A DNA stretch of 64,000 bases from Neobacillus cucumis (GCF_023715505.1 NZ_JAMBOH010000021.1:1-64000), one strand, 5' to 3'. Shown: positions 25,472 to 35,746, counted from the first letter of the stretch. Numbers and translations: made by a program. Notes: generated by a model from the sequence alone, not told the origin.

Positions 25472-26985
25472 TGGGTGATCCCCCTTTTTTGGTAATCCTT
25501 CATTAATTGTTCTATGACATCGAGTTTTACATGTTCCCTAACATGTTCTGCCAGACGGTCAAACGCTTCTTCCCTCAATTGGTTAAAAGATGGGCGGTTG
25601 TGGATCGGCTCCAAGCCCTTTTTGCGTCGGATCTGATTAAGCAATTCCTCGCGAAATTCATCATTATGAAATATCCCATGAAAATAAGTGCCAATAATGG
25701 TTTCGTCTGAAGAATGACAGCCATCCCATTTTTCATTCGTAAAAATAAGCCCTTTAGACATTCCCGTCGTCAAGGTTTCGCCCATATGAATCTCGTAACC
25801 TGTCACATGAAAGTTTTTACCGAAAAGATGCAACATCCCATTTGATAGGATCGTCGTCTTTTCTTTCGTAATGGTCGTTTCAATTGGCAGTAACTGAAGA
25901 GCGTCGATTTCTTGATGGAGCGACTCGATCGCCAACGGATCCTCAATTTTATCACCGAGCATTTGATAGCCGCCGCAGATTCCGAAAAGGACGGTGTGTT
26001 TCTTTTTCTGTAATTCTGCTATTTTTTGAGCGATGCCGCTCTTTTTTAAAAACAGCAAATCTTCAATTGTATTCTTGCTGCCTGGGAGAATCACTAAATC
26101 TGGGTCGTGCAATTGATCTGCTCTCGTTATAAAACGGACATGACAATCAGGCTCGGCAAAAAACGGGTCGACATCGGTGAAATTGGAGATTTTCGGATAC
26201 TGGATCACCGCGATATCCAATTCTTTTTCTATATTTTGAGTGGAGGTATATTGATTTAAAATCACGGAATCCTCGGCATCAATATTTAGATTTTCCAAGT
26301 AAGGAATCACGCCGAGAACGGGTTTACCTGAATACTCCTCAAACCACGTTAATCCAGATTCCAGCAGGTGGATGTCGCCGCGGAATTTATTGATAATCAC
26401 GCCTATCACTCGGTCGCGGTCCGCTGGTTCCATCAGTTGAAGGGTGCCTACTAAACTAGCAAACACTCCGCCTTTTTCGATATCCCCAATCAGGATCACA
26501 GGGGCATCCACCATTTTGGCTACTCGCATATTGACCATTTCCCGATCATTCAGATTTATCTCGGCCGGACTGCCTGCCCCTTCAATGACAATCCGTTCAT
26601 AATTCTGGGACAGGGTGGAGAGTGATTGTTGAATCAACTCCAATCCCGTTTGAAAGAATTCCCGGCGGTACTTTCCTGCTTCCATATTCTTATATGGTTT
26701 ACCATGGACGACAATTTGGGATTGGTTATCCCGGTTCGGCTTTAGTAGAATCGGGTTCATATCGGTGGTTGCCTGAATCCCTGCGGCTTCGGCCTGAACT
26801 CCCTGTGCTCTGCCGATTTCTTTTCCGTCCACGGTGATATAGGAATTTAACGCCATATTTTGTGATTTAAACGGAACCGTTTTATATCCGTCCTGGGCGA
26901 AAATCCGGCAAAAGGCCGTCACGACGACACTTTTGCCGACATCCGAATTGGTACCTTGAAACATAAGTGGAAGAGCTTTAACCAT
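25468..26985 (-). CDS. cbiP: Cobyric acid synthase, glutamine-hydrolysing
   Basis: This 505-residue two-domain amidotransferase has an N-terminal dethiobiotin-synthetase-like ATPase with MFQGTNSDVGKSVVVTAF and KSQNMALNS. The C-terminal triad-type glutaminase has the nucleophile cysteine in GICGGYQMLG near residue 336 and the late GTYFHGIFHN histidine. It amidates the b, d, e and g carboxylates of adenosylcobyrinic acid a,c-diamide. Its first codons overlap the end of cbiA by eight bases. Confidence 0.95.
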   Translation of the reverse strand: MVKALPLMFQGTNSDVGKSVVVTAFCRIFAQDGYKTVPFKSQNMALNSYITVDGKEIGRAQGVQAEAAGIQATTDMNPILLKPNRDNQSQIVVHGKPYKNMEAGKYRREFFQTGLELIQQSLSTLSQNYERIVIEGAGSPAEINLNDREMVNMRVAKMVDAPVILIGDIEKGGVFASLVGTLQLMEPADRDRVIGVIINKFRGDIHLLESGLTWFEEYSGKPVLGVIPYLENLNIDAEDSVILNQYTSTQNIEKELDIAVIQYPKISNFTDVDPFFAEPDCHVRFITRADQLHDPDLVILPGSKNTIEDLLFLKKSGIAQKIAELQKKKHTVLFGICGGYQMLGDKIEDPLAIESLHQEIDALQLLPIETTITKEKTTILSNGMLHLFGKNFHVTGYEIHMGETLTTGMSKGLIFTNEKWDGCHSSDETIIGTYFHGIFHNDEFREELLNQIRRKKGLEPIHNRPSFNQLREEAFDRLAEHVREHVKLDVIEQLMKDYQKRGITQ

Positions 26986-28348
26986 TTTGTTTGAACTCCT
27001 TACATTTCTTCACCCAATTTTCCACAAGCTCAGGGCATGAGCCAAAATGAAAATGGGTATAACCTGCAATTAAATTCCCTTTCCGATAGCCCTCCTGCTT
27101 AAAACCGCGCATTCCTTTCGTTTGGTAAGCCGGGTCAAAATCCGTTCTCGGATGAAAGGTAGAGTAGTGAAATTCATGGCCTCTTGCACTCAGATTTCCC
27201 GCTAACAAGAAATTCTCTCCTTCTGCGGTGATTTCCCGGTATCCCAAAGCCGCTAGTTTTGTCTGCATTTTCACTTTTCCGGGAATGATCCCGACCATTT
27301 CATAATTTGTTTCATCTGTCGTTTCTAATGATTCGGTTAAGTACATAAACCCGCCGCATTCCGCCAAGGTTGGCAGTCCTTTTTCAATGGCCGATCGAAT
27401 CGAGTCCTTTACCTCTGTCAGTTTGGTCAGCTCCTCGGCAAATTCCTCTGGGAACCCGCCGCCGATATACAAGCCATCGACTTGTTCCGGCAGGCATTCA
27501 CCCTTTAATGGAGAGAACTCGATCAGCTCTGCTCCGGCGGCTGCTAACATGTCGAGGTTTTCCTGATAGTAAAAATTAAAAGCGGCATCTCTTGCGACTG
27601 CAATTTTTACAGTTGCCTTCTCCGCTCTCTTAAACTGCGATTCTTTTACCTTTAAGGGGCAAGCTTTCGCCAGCTCATATAAAGAATCTACATCGACGGT
27701 TTCAAGCACTAAATCACCAAGCTGCTCAAAATATGGATCCAATTCTCCCCGTTCAACGGAGGGTATCAACCCTAAATGCCGTTCCGGAATCGAGAGTTCC
27801 TCGTTTTTTTTCAAATAGCCAAGGACGGGAATGCCGCATTCTTGTTCAATCGCGGTTTGGACGATTTTAAAATGCCCTTCGCTCCCCACCCGATTGGCGA
27901 TCACCCCGACAATATTTGCTTCCGCCAGAAACGTTTGAAATCCCTTCACAATGGCCGCAGCACTACGGGCCATGCTGGCACAATTCACGACCAAAATGAC
28001 CGGGCTTTCGGTGATGAGACTGATTTCCGCAGTGGAGCCGGTATTGTTAAGTGGATTTTTCCCATCAAAGAATCCCATTACCCCCTCGATAACGGAAATA
28101 TCCGCGCCAACACTTGCGCGGTTGACAATCTCTTTGACCATCTCGTGGTTGAGCATCCAGCTGTCAATGTTTCTTGACGTTCTTCCCGTGACGGCCGTAT
28201 GATAGGTCGGGTCGATATAATCTGGACCGCATTTAAAGCCCTGGACGGTATAACCTTTTTTCCTTAAAGCAGACATCAGCCCAATGGTCAGAGTTGTTTT
28301 TCCGACACCGCTGCCTGTCCCTGCAATTACAAGTCGGCGACTAGACAT
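26978..28348 (-). CDS. cbiA: Cobyrinate a,c-diamide synthase
   Basis: The ATG at 28348 has GAGGAGG eight bases upstream; an upstream in-frame TTG merely overlaps the cbiG stop. The 456 residues begin with the P-loop AGTGSGVGKTTLT and FKCGPDYIDPTYH. They end with a glutaminase domain whose cysteine is in LAECGGFMYL near residue 326. CbiA amidates the a and c side chains of cobyrinic acid with glutamine. Confidence 0.95.
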   Translation of the reverse strand: MSSRRLVIAGTGSGVGKTTLTIGLMSALRKKGYTVQGFKCGPDYIDPTYHTAVTGRTSRNIDSWMLNHEMVKEIVNRASVGADISVIEGVMGFFDGKNPLNNTGSTAEISLITESPVILVVNCASMARSAAAIVKGFQTFLAEANIVGVIANRVGSEGHFKIVQTAIEQECGIPVLGYLKKNEELSIPERHLGLIPSVERGELDPYFEQLGDLVLETVDVDSLYELAKACPLKVKESQFKRAEKATVKIAVARDAAFNFYYQENLDMLAAAGAELIEFSPLKGECLPEQVDGLYIGGGFPEEFAEELTKLTEVKDSIRSAIEKGLPTLAECGGFMYLTESLETTDETNYEMVGIIPGKVKMQTKLAALGYREITAEGENFLLAGNLSARGHEFHYSTFHPRTDFDPAYQTKGMRGFKQEGYRKGNLIAGYTHFHFGSCPELVENWVKKCKEFKQNG

Positions 28349-28365
28349 TCTATTTCCCTCCTCTA

Positions 28366-29487
28366 TCAATAGGGAATCACCGCTACTGATATGGTGACAT
28401 TACCTGATTTCTTTTTCATCAACGCTAATTTTTCTGCACCGCTGTACAATAAGGCGGCCGGCTCACTGACACCGTACGCACCGGTATATTTAAAAACCGT
28501 TTCAGAAGGGTTCTGAAGTTCAATGGTATTCAATTCAGCTGGTGTGTAATAAATAAATTCCCAGCGGTTTTTATTCACCACTTCGAGCAGCCCCGCTTCA
28601 TCCTTTTTTAGATCAATCGTGCAAATGGCTTTGACACTTTTTTTCGAAAACCCTAATTCCTCAAGCGTTTCGTCGATTACTGCTTCGATTTCAGCAGCAG
28701 TGGTCCCGCGGTTGCAGCCCATTCCAAGGACAATCACCTTTGGTCGATATAAAACACCATTATGTAAAATCTCCGTTTCGTCTGCGGATAAATTCCGATG
28801 GGTTACTACTAGAGCAGCATCTGGCTTTGCGGCCAGCGCTTTTTGGATCGATGAATAGGGCTGAATATTTCCCGGGAGCGGGCGGCCATATGGCCACCAG
28901 TCTTTTTCGCCTGACTCTTGGACCACGGCGATTTTTTCTTCGTTCACAACCGAAGCGCTAACGGGCGTCAGCTTTTCAGCCGAGTCCCAAATCCAGCCAA
29001 ACCGTTTTCCGAACAAATCAACCGCAATCGTTTCCTGAACATCTGAAGCTGTGGTAATAATGGGACGAGCCTTTAAGGCGGCCGCCACTTCTTTCGTTAG
29101 TTCATTGGCACCGCCGATATGGCCTGACAGTACGCTGATTACATGTTCGCCCTTATCGTCGATAACGACAACGGCAGGATCTGTTTTTTTATCCTTTAAA
29201 ATAGGCGCAATCATTCGGACCACGGCTCCAAGGGAAATGATGATGATCAGCCCCTTATAGGCCTCGAAAAGAGAGGGCAGAAGAAGGCGAACGCTTCCGG
29301 TGAATAACTGGATGTCCTTGTTCCGCTCATCTCCTTTTTCAAACTTCGCCATATAGTACACATCGGCATTTTGAAACGAATTCCCCAGCTTGCGGGCCAG
29401 TTCGACCCCATGCTTTGTAATCGCAACAACGGCATAGTCACCCTTCTGCTGAATGACCGCCTTTTGCGCTTCTTGGAGCTCGATCAT
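28366..29487 (-). CDS. cbiG: Cobalt-precorrin-5A hydrolase
   Basis: This 373-residue protein has the CbiG N-terminal domain with KGLIIIISLGAVVRMIAP and the conserved VVVIDDKGEHVISVLSGHIGGANELT block. The C-terminal domain has VLGMGCNRGTTAAEIEAVI. CbiG opens the delta-lactone of cobalt-precorrin-5A and releases acetaldehyde, the ring-contraction step of the cobalt-early pathway. The ATG overlaps the cbiF stop (TAATG). Confidence 0.94.
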   Translation of the reverse strand: MIELQEAQKAVIQQKGDYAVVAITKHGVELARKLGNSFQNADVYYMAKFEKGDERNKDIQLFTGSVRLLLPSLFEAYKGLIIIISLGAVVRMIAPILKDKKTDPAVVVIDDKGEHVISVLSGHIGGANELTKEVAAALKARPIITTASDVQETIAVDLFGKRFGWIWDSAEKLTPVSASVVNEEKIAVVQESGEKDWWPYGRPLPGNIQPYSSIQKALAAKPDAALVVTHRNLSADETEILHNGVLYRPKVIVLGMGCNRGTTAAEIEAVIDETLEELGFSKKSVKAICTIDLKKDEAGLLEVVNKNRWEFIYYTPAELNTIELQNPSETVFKYTGAYGVSEPAALLYSGAEKLALMKKKSGNVTISVAVIPY

Positions 29488-30260
29488 TACGACTCCACCC
29501 CCCGGCGGAATCCATGTGTAAATGTTTTGTCATACAGCTTGGAACGATAATCTTGTTCGTGGATGTTTTCGTCTAGCGCCCAGCCGGCTAAGATCATCGC
29601 CTGTTTACGAATCCCATTCGTCCGCATATCTTCATCCAACCGTTCTAGTGTAGTCCGGACAATTTTTTGATCCGGCCACGAGGCTTTATAAACAACCGCA
29701 ACAGGGGTATCCATGCTCCAGCCAGCCCCGGTCAATTCCTTGACAAGCTTTTTCGTTAACGTCGCACTTAAGAAAAGCGCAATCGTGCAATGATGTTTGG
29801 CTAAATCCGCCAGCTTTTCAAATTCCGGCACAGGTGTCCTGCCCTCAGCTCTTGTCAGAATCACGGTTTGCGTTAAATCAGGAATCGTCAGCTCGGCTTG
29901 CGCGGCCGCGGCAGCTGCAAACACAGAGCTCACACCCGGAACAATCTCTACTTCGATTCCTTTCTTCCTTAACAAGACGATTTGTTCCATAATCGCCCCA
30001 TAGACAGCCGGATCGCCCGTGTGGACCCGAACGACCTTTTTCCCTTGCTGGATTCGCTCAGCCATGACGTCAACCATTTCTTCTAAATGCATCCCGGCGG
30101 TTTTCAATATTTCGGCAGAAGGTTTTGCTTTAGCAATTAAGTCTTCGTTTACAAGAGAATCCGCATAAAGAACGACATCTGCCTCCTGAAGATGCTGAAG
30201 ACCTTTTACCGTGATTAAATCAGGATCGCCTGGTCCGGCACCAATGATATAAAGCTTCAT
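29487..30260 (-). CDS. cbiF: Cobalt-precorrin-4 C11-methyltransferase
   Basis: The 257-residue SAM tetrapyrrole methylase has IGAGPGDPDLITVKG, VVLYADSLVNEDL, VRVHTGDPAVYGAIMEQ and VPGVSSVFAAAAAAQAELTIP. The 'YADSLV' and 'HTGDP' variants mark the CbiF/CobM subgroup. Its ATG overlaps the cbiL stop. Confidence 0.94.
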   Translation of the reverse strand: MKLYIIGAGPGDPDLITVKGLQHLQEADVVLYADSLVNEDLIAKAKPSAEILKTAGMHLEEMVDVMAERIQQGKKVVRVHTGDPAVYGAIMEQIVLLRKKGIEVEIVPGVSSVFAAAAAAQAELTIPDLTQTVILTRAEGRTPVPEFEKLADLAKHHCTIALFLSATLTKKLVKELTGAGWSMDTPVAVVYKASWPDQKIVRTTLERLDEDMRTNGIRKQAMILAGWALDENIHEQDYRSKLYDKTFTHGFRRGVES

Positions 30261-30958
30261 TTTCTCACCACCATTAATGTTAAATATTCAAGCTCCGCTC
30301 CTTCGAGCTCATCTGCCCGCCAAATAATCTCCTCATCCGATGTTACCTTTGTGACAACTGAAGCCTTGTCAAGCAAATCTAAATCACGTAATACTTCAAG
30401 CATTAAATCAATGACCTTCGCTACTTTTATAAAAATGACACAATCATTGTCTTGAATGACTTTTTTCATGGTTTCATAGTCATCCCGTGCTGGAACAATC
30501 GCCACATGCTCATCGCCATCTGCCAATGGAATTCCCAGCCTAGAAGCCGCCCCATTGATGGACGAAATCCCAGGAACGACTTCAATTGGAACCTGCGGAT
30601 ACTTTTCCTGCATCAAACGCATCATATGAATAAACGTGCTGTACAAAAGAGGATCCCCCTCAGTTACAAAAGCGACATCCTTTCCCTCCTGCAGCTTCTC
30701 CCACACATTTTCCACGGTTTCCGCCCATTTTCGTTCCAATGTGGCTGGATCCTTTGTCATCGGAAAGACAAGGCCGAGCATTTCTTTTTCGTTCGGCTGA
30801 AAATAGACATCAATGATTCGATGGGCATAGCTTTTGCTGCCCTTTTGTTTTTTCGGATAGGCAATCACGGGTGATTCCTTTAATTTACGAAACGCCTTAA
30901 CGGTAATGAGCTCGGGATCTCCCGGGCCAACCCCTAGGCCGTATAATGTACCTAACAT
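30257..30958 (-). CDS. cbiL: Cobalt-precorrin-2 C20-methyltransferase
   Basis: The start is ATG 30958 with AAGGAAGGGGAG upstream, two bases after the cbiET stop. The 233 residues carry YGLGVGPGDPELITVKA, SPVIAYPKK, FVTEGDPLLYSTFIHMM and VPGISSINGAASRLGIPLA, the CbiL/CobI pattern. It methylates C20 of cobalt-factor II/precorrin-2. Confidence 0.94.
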   Translation of the reverse strand: MLGTLYGLGVGPGDPELITVKAFRKLKESPVIAYPKKQKGSKSYAHRIIDVYFQPNEKEMLGLVFPMTKDPATLERKWAETVENVWEKLQEGKDVAFVTEGDPLLYSTFIHMMRLMQEKYPQVPIEVVPGISSINGAASRLGIPLADGDEHVAIVPARDDYETMKKVIQDNDCVIFIKVAKVIDLMLEVLRDLDLLDKASVVTKVTSDEEIIWRADELEGAELEYLTLMVVRK

Positions 30959-30960
30959 GT

Positions 30961-32166
30961 TTACTCCCCTTCCTTGCGCCATGCTTCTATTATGTAAATC
31001 GGATTTAATGCATCAAATCTTGTCAGATTCAAAATGGGCTTGCTTCTGGATATTTGAGCAAGAGTAATGTGGGTCTCATATCCCCGCTCTTTAAACGCAA
31101 GCATCGCTTCTGAAAGATTTTCAATCGTGACGGCATTTAAGACAATCCGTCCACGCGCTTTCAAGCGGCTGCAGCAAATATCCAAAATGTCTTCCATCCC
31201 GCCTGCCGTCCCGCCAATAAAAACCGCATCCGGATCTGGGAAGGTATCTAATCCCTCTGGTGCTTTCCCGTGAACGAGTGTGGCATCCACACGGAACTTC
31301 GCTAAATTTTGCTTACAGTTTTCCAGGTCGCCCTCGTTCTTTTCGATGGCAAACACTTGTCCTTCCCTGGCGATTTTCGCTGCCTCAATCGCAACAGAAC
31401 CTGTGCATGTGCCAATATCCCAAACCGTACTGTCTTCCTTTAACCTTAGGGCACTAATGCTTAGTGTGCGAATTTCCTTTTTGGTAATTAAGCCCTTATC
31501 CGGTTTTCGCTGAATAAACTCCGCATCGTCAATGCCAATCGGCCAATGTGGGCTTTCCCCTTTTCTCTTGAGAATTACCACATTGAGCGGTGAAAACTCT
31601 TCATCCTTCATTTCATCAAGGGTAAACCAGCGGCATCGTTCCTTGTCACTGCCAAGGTTCTCTCCCACAAACGCCTCATATTCAGTCATGCCAAAGGAAT
31701 GCAAATACTGAGCAATTTTATTTGGGGAATTTTCTGTGTCGGTCAAGATTGCGACCGTTTTTTTTCCATCCACTCGCTGTGCCAGCCCTTTTATACTCCT
31801 GCCATGAACGCTGGTGAAATACGCATCCTGCCATCTTTCTTTCATTCTGGCAAAAGCAAGCTGGATCGAACTTAAATAAGGATAAATGTCCAAACCGATT
31901 TTAGAAGATAAATAGCTTCCAATTCCATAGAACAACGGGTCTCCGGAAGCTAGAATCACTACGTTTCTCGTCTCCGTCTGCAACCGTTCGACCAGGGACG
32001 AAAGCCCGCCTTCAATCGCGATTTTTTCGCCGGCGAATTCAGGAAAAAAGGAAAGCTGTCTCTTTCCTCCTACTAATAGTTCACTTTCATTAATCCACTT
32101 TTCGTACATCGGGAGCAGACTTAATTTTCCTTCGTCCCCAATGCCGATCATTTTAATTGATGCCAC
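30961..32166 (-). CDS. cbiET: Cobalt-precorrin-7 C5-methyltransferase / cobalt-precorrin-6B C15-methyltransferase (decarboxylating), fused
   Basis: This 401-residue fusion starts at a GTG overlapping the cbiD end. Residues about 1-200 are CbiE-like ([29 protein letters not shown]). Residues about 215-400 are CbiT-like with a Rossmann SAM site [16 protein letters not shown], preceded by [17 protein letters not shown], and [13 protein letters not shown]. The fused arrangement is the one I recall for B. megaterium cbiET and for CobL. It completes late methylations and decarboxylation of the corrin ring. Confidence 0.94.
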   Translation of the reverse strand: MASIKMIGIGDEGKLSLLPMYEKWINESELLVGGKRQLSFFPEFAGEKIAIEGGLSSLVERLQTETRNVVILASGDPLFYGIGSYLSSKIGLDIYPYLSSIQLAFARMKERWQDAYFTSVHGRSIKGLAQRVDGKKTVAILTDTENSPNKIAQYLHSFGMTEYEAFVGENLGSDKERCRWFTLDEMKDEEFSPLNVVILKRKGESPHWPIGIDDAEFIQRKPDKGLITKKEIRTLSISALRLKEDSTVWDIGTCTGSVAIEAAKIAREGQVFAIEKNEGDLENCKQNLAKFRVDATLVHGKAPEGLDTFPDPDAVFIGGTAGGMEDILDICCSRLKARGRIVLNAVTIENLSEAMLAFKERGYETHITLAQISRSKPILNLTRFDALNPIYIIEAWRKEGE

Positions 32167-33256
32167 TCTTTCGCACCGCCTTTCCTAACAATTCCCCCTT
32201 CATGGTATAAAGGGTCGTATCTATATCGATCCCGCCATCGACTTCCTTTAACGCAGCAAGGCAGCAATGGTCGCTTAGCCGTTCAAAAAAGGAAAGATGG
32301 CCCTGTGAGGACATCATATCGCCAACCTGTGATGCCGTATTGGCCGTTCGAATTTGCTCAACCAGAGCGGCATCCGCACCGGTACTGCTTGCTACCTCAG
32401 CTAAAAAATCAAAATCAACCGGGGCGCTTTTTGAGTGGACCATCATGATCCCCATTGCGACTTTAGAGAATTTCCCCATCATGCCGACCATCGACACTCT
32501 TTTTACCCCTTGCTTCTTGCATTGTTTAAGGGTAAACCCGACAAAGTCACCCATTTCGATAAAAGCTTCCTCAGACAGCTCGGGGAATTGCTTCATCGCA
32601 TTTTTCTCGCTCCGCCCGCCTGTTGTAATGACAACGTGCTCGCAGCCACTGGCCCGGGCAACACTAATCGCCTGGATGATACTGGCCTTATAGGCGGCTG
32701 TGGAAAAAGGAACGACAATCCCGCGGGTTCCGAGGATAGAAATCCCGCCAATGATTCCTAAGCGTCCATTGAGTGTTTTTTTGGCGATTTCTTCACCGGC
32801 TGGTACAGAAATGACGATCTTAATTCCTCTCGTAATCCCGAATTCTTTTAAAACCCCTTCGGCTGTCTCACGGATCATCCTGCGGGGAACAGGGTTAATC
32901 GCCGCTTCGCCGACGGGAACGGGCAAGCCGTCCTTTGTGACCCGGCCAACCCCGATTCCCCCATCAAGCACAATGCCTGGTTCATCAAGCCATGACACGG
33001 TGGAAACAATCAAGGCCCCGTGGGTAGCATCTGGGTCATCCCCCGCGTCTTTAATCGTACTGGCGGTGGCTGTTTGTTCCTTTACCTCACAGCTTTCTAT
33101 CTGAAAGGTTGCAAACCGCTTGACGGGCAAGTAAATGGTCGATTCTGTTTGCTGCTCACCGGTTATTAATGCCGTTAGCGCCGCTTTGGTGGTTGCCGTT
33201 GCGCAGGCCCCTGTCGTATATCCTTCCCGCAGCTTTCCTTTTGGTACTTCCTGCAT
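32153..33256 (-). CDS. cbiD: Cobalt-precorrin-5B C1-methyltransferase
   Basis: The 367 residues begin [19 protein letters not shown], the CbiD signature. They continue with [19 protein letters not shown], the [24 protein letters not shown] block and [13 protein letters not shown]. CbiD methylates C1 of the ring-contracted intermediate using SAM. It starts directly after the cbiC stop. Confidence 0.95.
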   Translation of the reverse strand: MQEVPKGKLREGYTTGACATATTKAALTALITGEQQTESTIYLPVKRFATFQIESCEVKEQTATASTIKDAGDDPDATHGALIVSTVSWLDEPGIVLDGGIGVGRVTKDGLPVPVGEAAINPVPRRMIRETAEGVLKEFGITRGIKIVISVPAGEEIAKKTLNGRLGIIGGISILGTRGIVVPFSTAAYKASIIQAISVARASGCEHVVITTGGRSEKNAMKQFPELSEEAFIEMGDFVGFTLKQCKKQGVKRVSMVGMMGKFSKVAMGIMMVHSKSAPVDFDFLAEVASSTGADAALVEQIRTANTASQVGDMMSSQGHLSFFERLSDHCCLAALKEVDGGIDIDTTLYTMKGELLGKAVRKSGIN

Positions 33257-33259
33257 GGG

Positions 33260-33907
33260 TTATCCCCGATCGGCCATAATGGAAATGGCGTTTAATGCAG
33301 CAACGGTCACGGTACTGCCGCCTTTCCTGCCAATATTGGTGATGAATGGAATATCGAGCTTGGCTAGTTCTTCTTTTGACTCAGCGGCAGAAACAAACCC
33401 AACAGGCAGACCAATGACAAGACCTGGTTTCGCTTCTCCTTCTTTAATCAGGCGGATGAGTTCGAGTAAGGCGGTTGGGGCGTTCCCGATGGCAAAAATG
33501 CCTCCATCTGCTTCTTTGATCGCTTTCCGCATCGAAATAATCGCCCTTGTGGTATTCAGACGTTTGGCTTCCTGGATGACATCCGGGTCAGAAATATAGA
33601 CTTTGATTTCTCCGCCGTACTTCTCAATTCGCGCTTTATTCGCCCCGCTTTGAATCATTTGAACATCGGCAACTACCATTTTCCCGCTCCGAATCGCCCG
33701 AATACCGGACTGAATAGCGTCAGGATGGAAGAGGACGCTCTTCCCAAGTTCAAAGTCAGCGGATGCATGGATGATCCGCTGGACAATCGGATATTGCTCC
33801 TCGGTAAACGGGTGCTCCCCAATTTCTTCATTAATCATTTCAAAACTTCTTCCTTCGATCTGTTCCGGTTGGACGGTTAACGGTTTAAATTCGGTACGAA
33901 AATCCAT
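33260..33907 (-). CDS. cbiC: Cobalt-precorrin-8 methylmutase
   Basis: The ATG at 33907 is selected by AGGAGTGAGAGAA; the open frame extends further upstream into cbiJ without a ribosome site. The 215 residues include QRIIHASADFELGKSVLFHPDA (catalytic His in the HAS/HP region), VVADVQMIQSG, and PTALLELIRL with GLPVGFVSAAESKEEL. CbiC moves the C11 methyl group to C12, forming cobyrinic acid. Confidence 0.94.
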   Translation of the reverse strand: MDFRTEFKPLTVQPEQIEGRSFEMINEEIGEHPFTEEQYPIVQRIIHASADFELGKSVLFHPDAIQSGIRAIRSGKMVVADVQMIQSGANKARIEKYGGEIKVYISDPDVIQEAKRLNTTRAIISMRKAIKEADGGIFAIGNAPTALLELIRLIKEGEAKPGLVIGLPVGFVSAAESKEELAKLDIPFITNIGRKGGSTVTVAALNAISIMADRG

Positions 33908-33923
33908 TTCTCTCACTCCTATA

Positions 33924-34721
33924 TTAAAATGATTGTTCTGTTGTAACGGTTGGTGTGGAACCAATCTTTTTATGTAATTCTGCGATGACATCGATAAAAT
34001 GAGCATAGACAGTGCCATAATTCAGTTTCGGCCGTCCAATTAGGATGACTTCAATCCCCAATTCCTTGGCCGCTTCGACCTTTTCATCGACTGATCCGAC
34101 TTTCCCGCTCTCTTTCGTCACCATTAAGGTCACGCCATATTGCCTATATAGAGCTTTGTCAAACTCTTTTGAAAATGGCCCCTGGATCGCAACAATATTT
34201 TTCTGCGGCAGCCCTAGCTGCTCACATTTTTCCATATTATCCACACGAGGCAGCATCCTGGCGATCAAGCGGATGTCCGGATTACCTAATAGTTTTTCTG
34301 TGAAAATTTGAAGCGTCTTGCTGCCGGTCGTCAGCATCACCACGCCTTTTTTGGCCAATGCAAGCTCCGCTGCTTCCTCGTAGCTTTCGACGACTATCAT
34401 GTTGTCATATTGGAAAGTCTGTGACTCCCGTTCATACCGTATATAGGGAATTCCCGCCGTTTGGGCTGCCTTGATTGCGTTTTTCGAAGCTTCTTCCGCA
34501 AACGGATGACTGGCATCGACAACCGCTTGAATCCCTTTTGTGTCAATCAACCCCACCATGTCTTCATCGGTTAATCTTCCAACTTGAACAGGTATCCCTG
34601 ACTCCCTTAATTCAACCGCTGCATTTTCTGTGACAACGGAGGCCAAGAGATCAAAGCCCTCCTTTTTTATTTTTAAAGCAAGGGCTCGTGCATCACTTGT
34701 ACCGGCTAATACGAAAATCAT
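33924..34721 (-). CDS. cbiJ: Cobalt-precorrin-6A reductase
   Basis: The ATG at 34721 lies one base past the cbiX stop with GCAGGAGATTAGG before it; the longer open frame is the frame-shifted shadow of the cbiX histidine tail. The 265 residues show IFVLAGTSDARALA, the CbiJ/CobK start, then VDASHPFAEEASKNA, YIRYERES, TTGSKTLQIF and MVTKESGKVGSVDEKVEAA. It reduces C18-C19 of cobalt-precorrin-6A with NAD(P)H. Confidence 0.93.
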   Translation of the reverse strand: MIFVLAGTSDARALALKIKKEGFDLLASVVTENAAVELRESGIPVQVGRLTDEDMVGLIDTKGIQAVVDASHPFAEEASKNAIKAAQTAGIPYIRYERESQTFQYDNMIVVESYEEAAELALAKKGVVMLTTGSKTLQIFTEKLLGNPDIRLIARMLPRVDNMEKCEQLGLPQKNIVAIQGPFSKEFDKALYRQYGVTLMVTKESGKVGSVDEKVEAAKELGIEVILIGRPKLNYGTVYAHFIDVIAELHKKIGSTPTVTTEQSF

Positions 34722-34722
34722 C

Positions 34723-35682
34723 CTAATCTCCTGCCTTTTGCACTGCATGTTCGTGATCATGGTGATGGTCGTGGTCATGATGGTGATGGTCGTGGTCATG
34801 ATGGTGATGGTCATGATGGTGATGGTCATGGCCGTGATGATGATCGTGATCATGATCATGGTGGTGGTGATGATCGATATGTTCCATCACATTGAGACGG
34901 TATTGGCAGGTATCGCAGTTCATCTTCACCTCATCACCAAGGGCTTCTTCCGCCCGATCGATTAAAATCGTCTGTAATTTTGGATGATAACCAAAATAGT
35001 CAGCCAATTGAAATTCAACCGCGGAATATTGATTTTGAATAGGAACCATCATATCTTCTAACCGTTTAATCAGGATGCCGGTGAATAGAAAGTAAGGCAG
35101 GATTACGACTTTTTTTGCTCCAAGCTTAATACAGCGCTCAATCCCTTCGTTCACAAGGGGATCGGTCACCCCCATAAAAGCAGGTTCGACGATTTTATAG
35201 TTTGTTTTTTCCCATAGTAATCTAGCAATTTTATATAAATCACTATTGGCATCAGGATCGCTTCCGCCCCGTCCCAACAAAAGGACAGCTGTATCGTCTT
35301 CAGGTGCCTCCCAATTCTCGCCAATTTCCATTAATCTCGTTTTTAGAATTTCAAATGTTTCCTCATGAACACCAATTGGCCGGCCATAAGTAAATTGAAC
35401 AAGTGGATATTTATTCTTTGCCTCATCAATAGCTGCTGGAATATGAATTTTGGAGTGTCCTGCCTGTAAGAGCATGATTGGAATCACGACAATATGGTCG
35501 GCCCCTTTCTCCACACACAGATCGATTCCTTGATTAACGGTTGGTCGTTCAAATTCTAAAAAGCACGTCTCAACTAGGAAAGAATCGTCCCAAGTCTTTC
35601 TTATCTCACCGATAAACTCGCGAACCTGCTGATTTCCCTCAGGATCTCTGCTCCCATGCCCCACAAATAAAATTGCTTTCAA
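34723..35682 (-). CDS. cbiX: Sirohydrochlorin cobaltochelatase, long form with histidine-rich tail
   Basis: The start is a TTG behind GGGGAGG. This 319-residue protein has two tandem chelatase half-domains: FVGHGSRDPEGN with the metal-site His at residue 9 and LQAGHSKIHIP in the first, then LLGRGGSDPDANSDL and a related fold in the second. A CbiXL-type MXCXXC iron-sulfur motif (MNCDTC, near residue 259) follows. The tail from about residue 268 contains roughly 30 histidines alternating with aspartates. It inserts Co2+ into sirohydrochlorin; the tail probably binds or stores cobalt. Confidence 0.95.
   Translation of the reverse strand: MKAILFVGHGSRDPEGNQQVREFIGEIRKTWDDSFLVETCFLEFERPTVNQGIDLCVEKGADHIVVIPIMLLQAGHSKIHIPAAIDEAKNKYPLVQFTYGRPIGVHEETFEILKTRLMEIGENWEAPEDDTAVLLLGRGGSDPDANSDLYKIARLLWEKTNYKIVEPAFMGVTDPLVNEGIERCIKLGAKKVVILPYFLFTGILIKRLEDMMVPIQNQYSAVEFQLADYFGYHPKLQTILIDRAEEALGDEVKMNCDTCQYRLNVMEHIDHHHHHDHDHDHHHGHDHHHHDHHHHDHDHHHHDHDHHHDHEHAVQKAGD
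34765..34880 (-). repeat. CAT/GAT codon repeat encoding the CbiX His-Asp tail
   Basis: The stretch is an imperfect, low-complexity run of CAT/CAC and GAT/GAC codons. It includes direct repeats such as the TGATGGTCGTGGTCA unit seen on the plus strand at 34764-34800. Such runs are prone to slippage, so tail length may vary between strains. Confidence 0.8.
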
Positions 35683-35746
35683 AATATTTCCTCCCCTTTG
35701 TTTGTAAATGCCTAACCTGCCAATTGACCGCTAGATCTTCTCCCCT

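Noticed and set aside
34722..34859. N-terminal Ile/Thr/Met-rich extension of CbiJ
   Set aside because: It is the frame-shifted reading of the CbiX tail; the real cbiJ start at 34721 has a ribosome site and matches the family N-terminus.
34630..34965. Plus-strand frame of Met/Val repeats
   Set aside because: It is the antisense shadow of the CbiX histidine-aspartate tail.
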